This document shows positions 7,735 through 16,170 of a stretch of DNA of 25,424 bases, in pieces. The notes beneath the pieces are model-generated. The model worked only from the letters and a program-made list of their open reading frames with translations, was not told where the DNA came from and searched no databases. How positions within the stretch are numbered: position 1 is the stretch's first letter; every line of letters starts with the position of its first letter. A program made the position numbers and the translations under genes. This stretch comes from Thiodiazotropha sp050305635 (GTDB taxonomy: Bacteria; Pseudomonadota; Gammaproteobacteria; Chromatiales; Chromatiaceae): assembly GCA_050305635.1 (NCBI GenBank), contig JBNLFS010000031.1:1-25424 (forward strand). The letters are read 5' to 3'.

Positions 7735-10700
7735 ATGACTGACGCAGTCGAATCGATCGAGAATCAGGAGCTGGAACGCGCCGTCGCCGAAGGCGGCGCC
7801 TACGAAGTCATCCGCAAACGTCTGCTGGAGCAGGCCGAGCGGCTGGGCGTGTCGGCTACCGCTCTGAATCAGGCCCGCCTGGATGAGTTCGGCGCCTCTT
7901 CCCTCGAACTCATCGGTCGAGTGCGGGTACATACCGAAAACAATTGTATTGCCCGCGACATCGCGCTGCTCGATAACAGCCTGCTGTTTGGCTACAACGT
8001 CTTTATCGGTCTCAGAAAGGAGACGCAGGTCGGCGACGTATTCGGACTCTATCGGCTGATCGTGACCGAAGAGGGCTATGAGATCGAGGCGCGTCCACTG
8101 GCCGGTTCTTTTCTCGATGATCCCGGTTTCGTGCGCGATTTTCAGGAGCTCTATACCTACTATAAGGCGACCCGCCTGTCGAAGCTGCTGGTGGCCAATC
8201 AGCACCTTTACGCCACATTTCAGATCGGCGACAAGCTGTCCGATATCAAGGTGTTCCGTTGGTCGATCGCGAATGACGGCTCAGTGCGCTATCTCGATAA
8301 TCGGGGCGAGCGCAGCCTGCCTGTCGCTCCCCGCTATGATTTCGAATGGACGGTGTGCGGTCGGGAGAGTTTCATTCAGGGACGCCATCCTCATATCGGA
8401 ATTCTCGATGAAGTATTCGTCGACAATCTGAAAGGCACGCTGACCTTCAAGATCGAGAACAACACGGAAAACGGGCTCGGCATCTATGAAGAGGCGGTCG
8501 AGGATAAAAATCAGTCCTTGGCCGATGCCGCCGTCCACTATGCCCGCCTAGGCGGCCTGATCGTGATCAAGGTGCTGCCCTATCGTGAAGAGCAATGGCG
8601 TCACTTCGTGTTCGACACCAAGTTGAAACGTGTTTCGCGTATCGACGCCATCGGCGAGGCCTGCCTGCAGCTCCCGGAGGATCATGGTCTGATCTTTCCC
8701 GGCGGTTACTATCTGGAAAGCGGCGAACATAAATTCTTCGATGAGGATATTCGCGGCATGCAGTTTGAGCGCATGGTGCGTTCGCCTAACGGCGAGGATG
8801 TGCTCTATCGCTTCTATGAGCCACACTCGGGGCGTGTTGCCATCTCGATCTATAACCTGATTCGCAAGGATTTGCAGTCGCCGTTGATCGGTCACGGCTT
8901 CGCCCGTTTCGACGATGGGGTGGCGATGCTCTTCAACACCGAATCCGAGGAGCCGACACGCAACCATCCGATGCAGGTCTGGCGCACCCCGTTCTACAGC
9001 GACGACCATGTCCCGGCCGAAAATCATGGCAACAGTCTGCTGGGCAAAGTCGGTAACGCCGAGTTGGTGCGCGCCGTCTCGGAACTCTATTCCGTGATTC
9101 ACAGTATCCGCGAGCAGCGCCCCAGTACGCTGCTTTACGAGGAGCTGATCAAACAATGCGGCGCCATTCTCGACGGCTATTACTGGATCGACAAGGTGGA
9201 GGCGGGCGCTATTGGCGATCTGGTCCGGCTGATCCGCGAAACCGCCGAACTGGTGCTCGACGAATTCGAGAAAGTGCAGTCGATCCAGCAGCGCGCCAAC
9301 CAATCGCTGAGCGAGGCGGAACAGCACCAGCGCGACCTGATTCGGGAGATCAACCGTCGCGACTACCGCAAGCCCGATGACCATGTGGTCGGTCTCAAGG
9401 GAATCAACCTCCAGCGCGGCCACCTGATGACCCTGCGCGAGATGCGGTATATCGATCTGGCCGCCATTGACCGCCTGGATGCGGAACTGGTGGGCGCCCA
9501 GGAGCGGCTTGCAAACCGCACCGTAGAATTTCTGCAGCGCGAGGACGCCTTCGAGGCATACACACAGGCGATTAACGAGATCCTGGCCGAGGCTGAAAAA
9601 CAGGAGACCGTGGCCGAATTGAAACCCCGGCAACAGCGCCTGGACGAGATCGGCGAGGGACTCGATCTGCTCTCTGAGATGCTGAACAGCCTCGCCGTGG
9701 ACGATACCACGGTGCGTACGGACATTCTTGCCAATCTGTCGAGTGTCTATGCGCAGCTCAATCAAGCCAAGGCGCAGTTGCGCAACCGCATGAAGTCGAT
9801 CGGGAGCCGTGAATCGGTGGCCGAATTCGGCGCCCAATTCACCCTTTTCTCCCAGTCGGTGATCAACGCCCTGGGTCTGGCTACTACTCCGGAAAAGTGT
9901 GACGAACAGCTTTCCAAGCTGCTGGTGCAGATGGAGGAGTTCGAAAGCAAGTTCAGTGATCAGGACCAGTTTCTCAACGATATCATCGCCAAGCGCGAGG
10001 AGGTCTACGAGATCTTCGAAGCGCATAAGCAGAATCTGCTCGACGAACGTCAAAGACGCATCCACAACCTCACCACCGCGGCGGATCGCCTGCTTGACGG
10101 TATCGAAAAGCGCACCCGCGGAATGCAGAGCCAGGATGAGATCAACGCCTACTTCGCCGCTGATACCATGGTGAATAAGGTGCGTGCTCTCTCGGCCAGC
10201 CTGCGTGAACTCGGTGATGCGGTGCGCGCCGATGATCTCGACAGCCGCCTGAAGAGCGCGAAAGAGCACTCGGTGCGCGCGCAGCGGGACAAGCAGGATC
10301 TGTTCGAGGAGGGCGGCAGCGTGATAAAGCTGGGGCGGCACCGCTTCAGCATCAGCGCCCAGTCGACCGATCTGACGCTTGTGCCGCGCGACGAGGGTTT
10401 GGCTTTTCACCTCACCGGTACCGACTATTTCGAACCGCTGCAAGACGAAAAGCTGATGAGCCTGCAGGACTATTGGGCTCAGTCGCTGCCCTCCGAGAAT
10501 GGGCGGGTCTATCGTGGCGAATACCTTGCCTACCAGTTGCTGCGTGCCGCGGAACGCGGTGAATCGGATCTCAGCCTGTCGCTGCTGATGGAGCAGCGCC
10601 GGGACGAAGATCAGTTGACCGCCACCGTTCGCAAATATATGGCTCCCCGCTATCAGGAGGGCTACGAGCGCGGCATCCACGATCAGGATGCGGCGAAACT

Positions 10701-13023
10701 CCTCTTTGCCCTGCTGGAGATGTATCAAAGCGCCGGTTTGTTGCGTTACAGTCCGCGCAGCCGGGCGTTGGCGCTGCTCTATTGTCAGGTCAATCGCGAA
10801 GATTCGGAACAGTTCCAGAGAAAGGCCTGGTCCGAACTTGCCCGCAGTCTCTCTCAGCTGGAGCGCAGCTTCAACGTGGCCGATGTGTTCGTCAATCTGC
10901 GCCGCGAGCTGGCGGCCGCGCTGGCGGATTTTTCCCACCGGAGCGGACTGCCCTTCGAGAACCAGGAGGCGGGACTTGCTGCGGAATATCTCTCCCTCGA
11001 ACTGGCCAAGCCGAAACTGTTGTTCGAGGTCAGTCACGACGCAGTGCAACTCGCCGAGCGGTTGCGCCAACAGATGAAGTCGATCCATCACGAGACGGCC
11101 TTCACTCAGACCCTGCAGCGTCTTGCCGACGATATCGGTCGCGGCTGGCAGCTGGCCGCCTCCTGGGTCGACGGTCTGCTGAGCTTCCAGCCGATCTCCC
11201 AGGAGGATTTCGTGCGTGACGAGGCGGTCGCGCTGCTGCTGTTGGGCGACAGTCTGCCGCTGCAGGTACAGAACGTGCCGCTGCGTCAGAGCGTTTCCGG
11301 TCTGCTGGGTGATCACGGTCTCATACAGAACCAGGCGATGACCCTGGTATTGCCGGAGTTTCTCGCTCGTCTCCACCGCCATGCCCACGTTACGGTGCCC
11401 GCCTTCGAGACCTTCAAAAGTCGACGCAGCGAGCTTGTGGAAAAGGCCCGTAAGCAGTTGCGGCTGGAGGACTTCAAGGCGCGTCCGCTCTCCTCCTTCG
11501 TACGCAACCGGTTGATCAACGAGGTGTACCTGCCGATCATCGGCGACAATCTGGCGAAGCAGCTCGGCACGGTCGGCGAGGACAAGCGAACCGACCAGAT
11601 GGGTCTGCTTCTGCTGATCTCCCCGCCCGGTTACGGAAAGACCACCCTGATGGAGTATATCGCCAACCGCATGGGTCTGATCTTCATGAAGATCAACTGC
11701 CCTTCGCTGGGCCACGAGGTGACCTCTCTCGATCCCGCCCAGGCCCCCAACGCCACCGCGCGACAGGAGTTGGAAAAGCTCAATCTCGGACTGGAGATGG
11801 CCAATAACGTGATGCTCTATCTGGATGACATCCAGCATACCCACCCTGAGTTTCTGCAGAAGTTCATCTCTCTGAGCGACGGCACCCGTCGCATTGAGGG
11901 TGTCTGGAAGGGCGAGCCGAAGACCCACGACCTGCGCGGCAAGAAGTTCTGCATCGTGATGGCGGGCAACCCCTATACCGAATCCGGCGAGGTATTCAAG
12001 ATTCCCGACATGTTGGCCAATCGGGCCGATATCTACAATCTGGGCGATGTGCTGAGCGGCCGTGAAGAGGCCTTCTCGCTCAGCTACATCGAAAATTCAT
12101 TGACCTCCAATCCCGCCCTGTCGCCACTGGCGACCCGGGATATGGAGGATGTCTACCGCTTTATCCGCCTGGCCAAAGGCGAGCATGTCGCGGACACCGA
12201 TTTCGGTCATCCCTACAGCGGCGCTGAACGCAACGAAATCGTCGGTGTGCTGCAGCGGCTTTTCAAAGTGCAGCAGACCGTCATGCGGGTGAACCGTCAA
12301 TACATCGAATCGGCGGCCCAGGCTGACAAATACCGCACCGAGCCACCCTTCAAGCTGCAGGGAAGCTACCGCAACATGAACAAGCTGGCGGAAAAGGTCA
12401 GCGCCGTCATGAACGAAACGGAACTCAATGCGTTGTTGCAGGACCACTATGTCGGTGAAGCACAGACCCTCACCAGCGGAGCGGAGGAGAACCTGCTGAA
12501 ACTCGCCGAGCTGAACGGTTCGCTGAGTGAAGAACAGGGTGTGCGTTGGGATAAGATCAAGGCCGATTTCGCTCGCATTCAGAGCATGGGGGGCGAAGAC
12601 GCCGACTCGGTAACCCGCATCGCCAACCAGATAGCCCAGGTCTCCAGCGGTCTCGGTTCGATCGAGAAATCATTGCTTCGGCTGCACGAAGCCCAGCCCT
12701 TCGAGCCGCTCAATGAGGAACTGCGTTTGCTGGTGGAGCAGCTGAGGTTGGCAGAACTGAATGTCGAGGTGATCAACAAACCCGTCCCCGGTATGGACAA
12801 GGTACTCAACGTCATGGGTGACGCCATTACCCAATCTCTGTTACCGGTGGTCGCCGCGATGGAGCACAAGCTGAAACTGGATCATGACATCTGGGAGCGG
12901 GTGAAACTGCTGGGCGATCAGATCGGCAATCTGGAACGAGCCCTGCAGAAGAGCGACAAGAGCAAGCGTCGTGTCATCGCTCCGAAGAGCAAGGCGGCGG
13001 ACGATGAGTCATCCCCCTTGTGA
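7735..13023 (+). CDS. Giant AAA+ ATPase of the 'DNA repair ATPase' family (DUF3686-like)
   Basis: A 1,762-residue cytosolic protein. The large N-terminal region (about 1-500) is mixed alpha/beta and matches the conserved front of proteins labelled 'DNA repair ATPase'. Long coiled coils follow (about 500-660 and 740-860), then a helical middle. One AAA+ module lies at about 1240-1480: Walker A SPPGYGKTT with K1302, Walker B VMLYLDDIQ with D1364/D1365, and a sensor-1-like VMAGNP with N1412. A helical tail follows. There is no membrane helix. AGGAG (7725-7729) lies five bases before the ATG. The 'DNA repair' name rests on SMC-like coiled coils; nothing seen here indicates DNA work. Position in a PspA/flotillin operon suggests an ATPase that remodels PspA or flotillin assemblies at the membrane (inference). 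Confidence 0.87.
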   Translation: MTDAVESIENQELERAVAEGGAYEVIRKRLLEQAERLGVSATALNQARLDEFGASSLELIGRVRVHTENNCIARDIALLDNSLLFGYNVFIGLRKETQVGDVFGLYRLIVTEEGYEIEARPLAGSFLDDPGFVRDFQELYTYYKATRLSKLLVANQHLYATFQIGDKLSDIKVFRWSIANDGSVRYLDNRGERSLPVAPRYDFEWTVCGRESFIQGRHPHIGILDEVFVDNLKGTLTFKIENNTENGLGIYEEAVEDKNQSLADAAVHYARLGGLIVIKVLPYREEQWRHFVFDTKLKRVSRIDAIGEACLQLPEDHGLIFPGGYYLESGEHKFFDEDIRGMQFERMVRSPNGEDVLYRFYEPHSGRVAISIYNLIRKDLQSPLIGHGFARFDDGVAMLFNTESEEPTRNHPMQVWRTPFYSDDHVPAENHGNSLLGKVGNAELVRAVSELYSVIHSIREQRPSTLLYEELIKQCGAILDGYYWIDKVEAGAIGDLVRLIRETAELVLDEFEKVQSIQQRANQSLSEAEQHQRDLIREINRRDYRKPDDHVVGLKGINLQRGHLMTLREMRYIDLAAIDRLDAELVGAQERLANRTVEFLQREDAFEAYTQAINEILAEAEKQETVAELKPRQQRLDEIGEGLDLLSEMLNSLAVDDTTVRTDILANLSSVYAQLNQAKAQLRNRMKSIGSRESVAEFGAQFTLFSQSVINALGLATTPEKCDEQLSKLLVQMEEFESKFSDQDQFLNDIIAKREEVYEIFEAHKQNLLDERQRRIHNLTTAADRLLDGIEKRTRGMQSQDEINAYFAADTMVNKVRALSASLRELGDAVRADDLDSRLKSAKEHSVRAQRDKQDLFEEGGSVIKLGRHRFSISAQSTDLTLVPRDEGLAFHLTGTDYFEPLQDEKLMSLQDYWAQSLPSENGRVYRGEYLAYQLLRAAERGESDLSLSLLMEQRRDEDQLTATVRKYMAPRYQEGYERGIHDQDAAKLLFALLEMYQSAGLLRYSPRSRALALLYCQVNREDSEQFQRKAWSELARSLSQLERSFNVADVFVNLRRELAAALADFSHRSGLPFENQEAGLAAEYLSLELAKPKLLFEVSHDAVQLAERLRQQMKSIHHETAFTQTLQRLADDIGRGWQLAASWVDGLLSFQPISQEDFVRDEAVALLLLGDSLPLQVQNVPLRQSVSGLLGDHGLIQNQAMTLVLPEFLARLHRHAHVTVPAFETFKSRRSELVEKARKQLRLEDFKARPLSSFVRNRLINEVYLPIIGDNLAKQLGTVGEDKRTDQMGLLLLISPPGYGKTTLMEYIANRMGLIFMKINCPSLGHEVTSLDPAQAPNATARQELEKLNLGLEMANNVMLYLDDIQHTHPEFLQKFISLSDGTRRIEGVWKGEPKTHDLRGKKFCIVMAGNPYTESGEVFKIPDMLANRADIYNLGDVLSGREEAFSLSYIENSLTSNPALSPLATRDMEDVYRFIRLAKGEHVADTDFGHPYSGAERNEIVGVLQRLFKVQQTVMRVNRQYIESAAQADKYRTEPPFKLQGSYRNMNKLAEKVSAVMNETELNALLQDHYVGEAQTLTSGAEENLLKLAELNGSLSEEQGVRWDKIKADFARIQSMGGEDADSVTRIANQIAQVSSGLGSIEKSLLRLHEAQPFEPLNEELRLLVEQLRLAELNVEVINKPVPGMDKVLNVMGDAITQSLLPVVAAMEHKLKLDHDIWERVKLLGDQIGNLERALQKSDKSKRRVIAPKSKAADDESSPL

Positions 13024-13679
13024 GTTCCGGGAGAGCGGTATTCCTCGTTGAACTGACGCTGGTGCTGCTGCTGAAAGCCGTGCCGTTGCTGCATCTGCCC
13101 TTCGATTGGTTTCAGACCTTCTTTCATGAACTGTCGCACGGTATAGCGGCTTTGCTGAGCGGCGGCGGGATTCAGAGCATTGAGATTGCCGCCGATGGTT
13201 CCGGTCGATGCACGACCCTGGGCGGGAGATCGCAACTGATCCTTTTCAGCGGTTATGCGGGAAGCAGTCTATGGGGTCTGTTGATGTACCTGTCCGTTTC
13301 GGCGAAAAGCGCCAAAACAATTGCTCTGTCACTCGGAGTAGGCGTGGTTCTGGTCGGTGTGCTCTGGGTAAGGGATTGGCAGACCCTGCTGATACTGCTC
13401 GCCATCATGGCCCTGTTTTCGCTTGCTTATCGATTCGGCAACAGGAAGTTGACGCAGCGTTTTGTTGCGTTTACCGCACTGTATGTCGTCGTGGAGTCCC
13501 TGCGCGCGCCGTTCTATCTGGTGGATGGTCAGAGCGTCGGTGACGGCAGTATGTTGGCGCGCTTAACCGGTGTGCCGGAGTTTGTGTGGATCGGGATCTG
13601 GGCTCTGATCGCGCTGGGTGCGCTTGTGCTCCTCTATGCTGGAGTGTTTGGGAGGCAGGGAGGTCAGGTAGATCCATAA
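13020..13679 (+). CDS. M50B-like membrane metalloprotease
   Basis: A 219-residue, strongly hydrophobic protein with a zinc-protease HExxH motif, HELSH (H36, E37, H40), in its first hydrophobic region. The C-terminal motif VDGQSVGDGSMLARLTGVP (D169, D175) resembles the acidic motif of the Peptidase_M50B family. About five to six membrane helices are visible. Its GTG start overlaps the ATPase stop (GTGA, 13020-13023), so translation is probably coupled to the ATPase. No independent ribosome site is evident. Whether it cleaves proteins within the membrane is unknown; M50B members are poorly characterised. REP-like repeats follow its stop. The family call is fairly safe, activity is inferred from intact motifs. 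Confidence 0.8.
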   Translation: MSSGRAVFLVELTLVLLLKAVPLLHLPFDWFQTFFHELSHGIAALLSGGGIQSIEIAADGSGRCTTLGGRSQLILFSGYAGSSLWGLLMYLSVSAKSAKTIALSLGVGVVLVGVLWVRDWQTLLILLAIMALFSLAYRFGNRKLTQRFVAFTALYVVVESLRAPFYLVDGQSVGDGSMLARLTGVPEFVWIGIWALIALGALVLLYAGVFGRQGGQVDP

Positions 13680-13693
13680 CACCACGAAGTGTT

Positions 13694-13724
13694 CCCGGGT
13701 TCCGCTTCGCTACACCCGGGCTAC
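13694..13724 (-). repeat. REP-like palindromic element, copy 1
   Basis: A 31-base element beginning CCCGGGTTCCGC and ending ACCCGGGCTAC. The CCCGGGT/ACCCGGG ends are perfect inverted repeats, so it can form a hairpin. It is the reverse complement of the copies at 13770-13800 (a few mismatches) and 25358-25388 (one mismatch). Confidence 0.75.
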
Positions 13725-13769
13725 GGATCGGGACACACGGGAAGCGCAAGAGGTGTGAGCTTCACCCCC

Positions 13770-13800
13770 GTAGCCTGGGTGAAACGCAGTGGAACCCGGG
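13770..13800 (+). repeat. REP-like palindromic element, copy 2
   Basis: Begins GTAGCCTGGGTG and ends GGAACCCGGG. Inverted relative to copy 1 and 45 bases from it, giving a paired arrangement like a bacterial interspersed mosaic element. It is more diverged than the other copies. Confidence 0.7.
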
Positions 13801-14117
13801 ATCCGGCAGACTACGAAGCACTGCGGGAGCATACAACATTCTCCAGGTGCTACGCTTATCCCCTCGTGTGGTGATCAACGCAGCAGGGCACTGCCGACGT
13901 CATCTAAAGCTGTCGCTCCATAAAATCAATCACTTGGAACGGGATCCTGGGTAGGGCCAGGAAGAGGGGAAACATAAAACCCGTGAACGCAGCGAACACC
14001 TCACCTTAAAACTCAAAACATTTCAGATCACTACTCAATTCGAATCGAGAGTCAGCATGGCTGATCATGCTGGGTAATCAGGTTAAATATTGCTTTACAT
14101 TCACTGTGAATGTTGCG

Positions 14118-14990
14118 TCAGTCTTGGTTAGCTTCAAATCGAGTTGATACTGGACGACAGACGAATCGGTATCCCTTTTGTTTTGCCTCTACGATAACGG
14201 CGGATGAGATTTCTTGAGCCTTTTCGTAGCTGTCTAGTGGAATCAGGATGCCTCCCTTTGTGTGAATGGTGCGCATCGTTTTCATGGCCTTTTCCGGTGT
14301 AAAACTGAGGTGCTTAATCAACACCTCCACCACAAACTGCATGCTGGTGGTGTTGTCATTGAGTATCTCTATGCCGCTCTTGAATCTGGGAGGCGTAAAG
14401 CCGTTCAGCTTCAAGAGGCGGGTCTTTGGGGATAACGTGGGGGAGGTGTCGGGAAAGCCGTAAGGGCGCCTGAGTATGACTTGAGCGAGTAGTTTCCAGA
14501 TCAGATACCCATCTGTTCCATAGTTGTCGCGACGGGATTTTTGAGGGATCAGATTTATGAGAATAAATAGAAAGTTTATGGTGGTGAAAACAAACGCGAT
14601 ATTTGATCCAAATGACGTTTGAGGCTTACCGAAGACTTTTGTGGTTGTGATTGCTATTCCCAGCAAGATTATCTGAACAATCACTCCGGCTGATGCGAAC
14701 AGAAGCGCCGCTCGTCGCGTTGCGGGGGTGGCGGTATGGCATGAACCGCCAAAGCCGGAGAGCTCAATGGAGTAAACCTTCAGGCCGTAAACCAGCGCGA
14801 CAGAGGCATGCCCTATTTCGTGGAAAACGATTAACGCGGCATAGCCAAGCCAGATATATAGAATCTCAATCTGCTTCGCGTGGAAGGCAAGCGCGACGAG
14901 AATACCGCCAAATACGAACGACCAGTGCATGCGCAGAGGAACCTGGCGAATTGTTCCGATTCTTATATATCCTGATTTTCCGGCGTCCAT
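14118..14990 (-). CDS. Site-2-protease-like M50 membrane domain fused to a ClpS adaptor domain
   Basis: A 290-residue two-part protein. Residues about 8-165 are an M50 site-2-protease-like domain: IRIGTIRQVPLRMHWSF at the front, about four membrane helices, zinc motif HEIGH (H57, E58, H61) and a downstream NLIP...TDG with D160. Residues about 205-282 align with E. coli ClpS over its whole core. Pocket residues are kept: N211 (N34), D212 (D35), M217 (M40), V220 (V43), M239 (M62), H243 (H66); D36 is Asn and V65 is Ile. ClpS binds N-degron N-termini and hands them to ClpAP. AGGAAGG lies five bases before the ATG, and the gene starts 26 bases after xerC stops, so the two are probably cotranscribed. 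One 60-base line here (14581-14640) is 40% GC against 70% in xerC (15121-15180), hinting at transfer. Coupling of membrane cleavage to N-degron delivery is inference. Confidence 0.85.
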   Translation of the reverse strand: MDAGKSGYIRIGTIRQVPLRMHWSFVFGGILVALAFHAKQIEILYIWLGYAALIVFHEIGHASVALVYGLKVYSIELSGFGGSCHTATPATRRAALLFASAGVIVQIILLGIAITTTKVFGKPQTSFGSNIAFVFTTINFLFILINLIPQKSRRDNYGTDGYLIWKLLAQVILRRPYGFPDTSPTLSPKTRLLKLNGFTPPRFKSGIEILNDNTTSMQFVVEVLIKHLSFTPEKAMKTMRTIHTKGGILIPLDSYEKAQEISSAVIVEAKQKGYRFVCRPVSTRFEANQD

Positions 14991-15016
14991 GCAAACCTTC
15001 CTGTCCTGGTCGATAC

Positions 15017-15943
15017 TCAGGTGTTTTTCTTTCGCTTTGCCCGGGGATGCGCCTTGTCATACACCTCGGCCAGGTGCTGAAAGTCCAGGTGGGTATAGAT
15101 CTGGGTGGTGCTGATATTGGCGTGCCCCAGCAGCTCCTGGACGGCGCGCAGGTCACCGGAGGATTCCAGCAGATGGGTGGCGAAGGAGTGGCGCAACAGG
15201 TGTGGATGGACGTTGCGCGGCGCGCCCTGGCGTATCGACCAGTCATGCAGCTGTTTCTGCACCGTGGAGCGGCTGATGCGTTTACCGCGCACGCCGACGA
15301 ACAGGGCTGGTTCATCCGCCCCCGCCAGTTCGTGACGCACTGCCAGCCACTGCTGAATCGCCTCCCGGGCCTGGCGACCCACCGGTACCAGGCGGGATTT
15401 GTTGCCCTTGCCGGTGACCGCTACGATCTGTTCCTGCAGATCGACCTGCCCCAGATTCAGGGCGATGAGTTCCGCGAGACGCAGACCCGACGAGTAGAAC
15501 AGCTCCATGATCGCCCGGTCACGCAATGACAGGGTGTCTGTGGCGTCGATATCGAGCAGTTGTCCGATCTGGTCCGCATCCAGGGTGACCGGCAGCTTGC
15601 GCCGCACCTTGGGGGCGCGAATGCCCAGCGCGGGGTTGGCCTGGGCCAGTTGCTCGCGGATCAGGAAGTTGTACAGAGCGCGCAGGCTGGAGAGTTCCCG
15701 ATGCAGACTTTTCGGCGACATACCCTGACGGTGGCGTTGGGCGATGTAGTGACGTACCTGGTCCTGGGTCAGGTGGGACCAGTCCGGGACGGCGTGTTCG
15801 TTGAGCCAGTTGCGGGCGGCCCTCAGGTCACGGGCATAGCTCTCCCGGGTGTGCGGTGAGAGACGCCGCTCATGGGACAGGTAGTCGAGAAATCGGTCCA
15901 GCCGGGACTGCAGCCTGTCGGTTTGTGTCGGGTGGTTGTCCAT
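15017..15943 (-). CDS. xerC: Tyrosine recombinase XerC
   Basis: A 308-residue tyrosine recombinase with an N-terminal SAM-like DNA-binding domain (about 10-100) and a catalytic domain (about 118-300). All catalytic residues are present: R155 (SGLRLAEL), K179 (TGKGNKSR), H248 and R251 (HPHLLRHSFATH), H274 (LLGHANISTT) and nucleophile Y283 (IYTH). Spacing and length match chromosomal XerC, which with XerD resolves chromosome dimers at dif. The neighbouring dapF and DUF484 genes support XerC rather than a phage integrase. A promoter lies just upstream, and the M50-ClpS gene follows 26 bases downstream. It is unusual that a 479-base gap separates it from DUF484, since these genes are commonly adjacent. 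Confidence 0.95.
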   Translation of the reverse strand: MDNHPTQTDRLQSRLDRFLDYLSHERRLSPHTRESYARDLRAARNWLNEHAVPDWSHLTQDQVRHYIAQRHRQGMSPKSLHRELSSLRALYNFLIREQLAQANPALGIRAPKVRRKLPVTLDADQIGQLLDIDATDTLSLRDRAIMELFYSSGLRLAELIALNLGQVDLQEQIVAVTGKGNKSRLVPVGRQAREAIQQWLAVRHELAGADEPALFVGVRGKRISRSTVQKQLHDWSIRQGAPRNVHPHLLRHSFATHLLESSGDLRAVQELLGHANISTTQIYTHLDFQHLAEVYDKAHPRAKRKKNT

Positions 15944-15967
15944 CCGCTCTCTCTAGTGAAGTACCTC

Positions 15968-15996
15968 ATTCTATTAACTCAAGTTTCGGAGTTCAA
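15968..15996 (-). promoter_or_regulatory. Putative sigma-70 promoter for xerC and M50-ClpS
   Basis: On the minus strand, -35 TTGAAC (15996-15991), 17 bases, then -10 TAGAAT (15973-15968) end 24 bases before the xerC start codon. The very AT-rich stretch farther upstream could act as an UP element. Five of six -10 bases match consensus; the -35 is weaker. Confidence 0.5.
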
Positions 15997-16170
15997 ATCT
16001 AGCGCGCGAATACACATATCTTATTGAATAATAATGTGAATATATCTATTGCGCGGTAAAATATTTGTGTTCTAAATCAAACAACAAAACTTATTGAATG
16101 GTATGCATAAGGTATGAAAAATATGGTAACTGGGTACCCTCCCACGATCCTTCGCATAACCAATTGCTTT

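Larger units (their letters stand above)
13680..14117. other. 438-base intergenic region with repeats and hairpins
   Basis: Lies between two convergent genes. It holds an inverted pair of REP-like elements (13694-13724 and 13770-13800). It also holds two small perfect hairpins near the end of the minus-strand M50-ClpS gene: CAGCATG...CATGCTG (14053-14072) and ACATTCA-CTG-TGAATGT (14097-14113). Either could help end transcription from that side, though neither has a T tract. No convincing coding frame was found. Confidence 0.6.

Noticed and set aside
8548..11928. Long minus-strand open frame (1,126 codons) opposite the ATPase gene
   Set aside because: It mirrors the codon bias of the real plus-strand gene. 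The translation is low-complexity, rich in His/Gln/Leu, with no recognisable family.
13586..13954. 122-codon plus-strand open frame across the REP-like repeats
   Set aside because: Overlaps the end of the M50B gene and consists largely of repeat sequence; no ribosome site or family.
15017..15943. Tyrosine recombinase as a phage or island integrase
   Set aside because: Length, motifs and proximity to dapF-DUF484 fit XerC. No tRNA, attachment-site duplication or phage genes are present.
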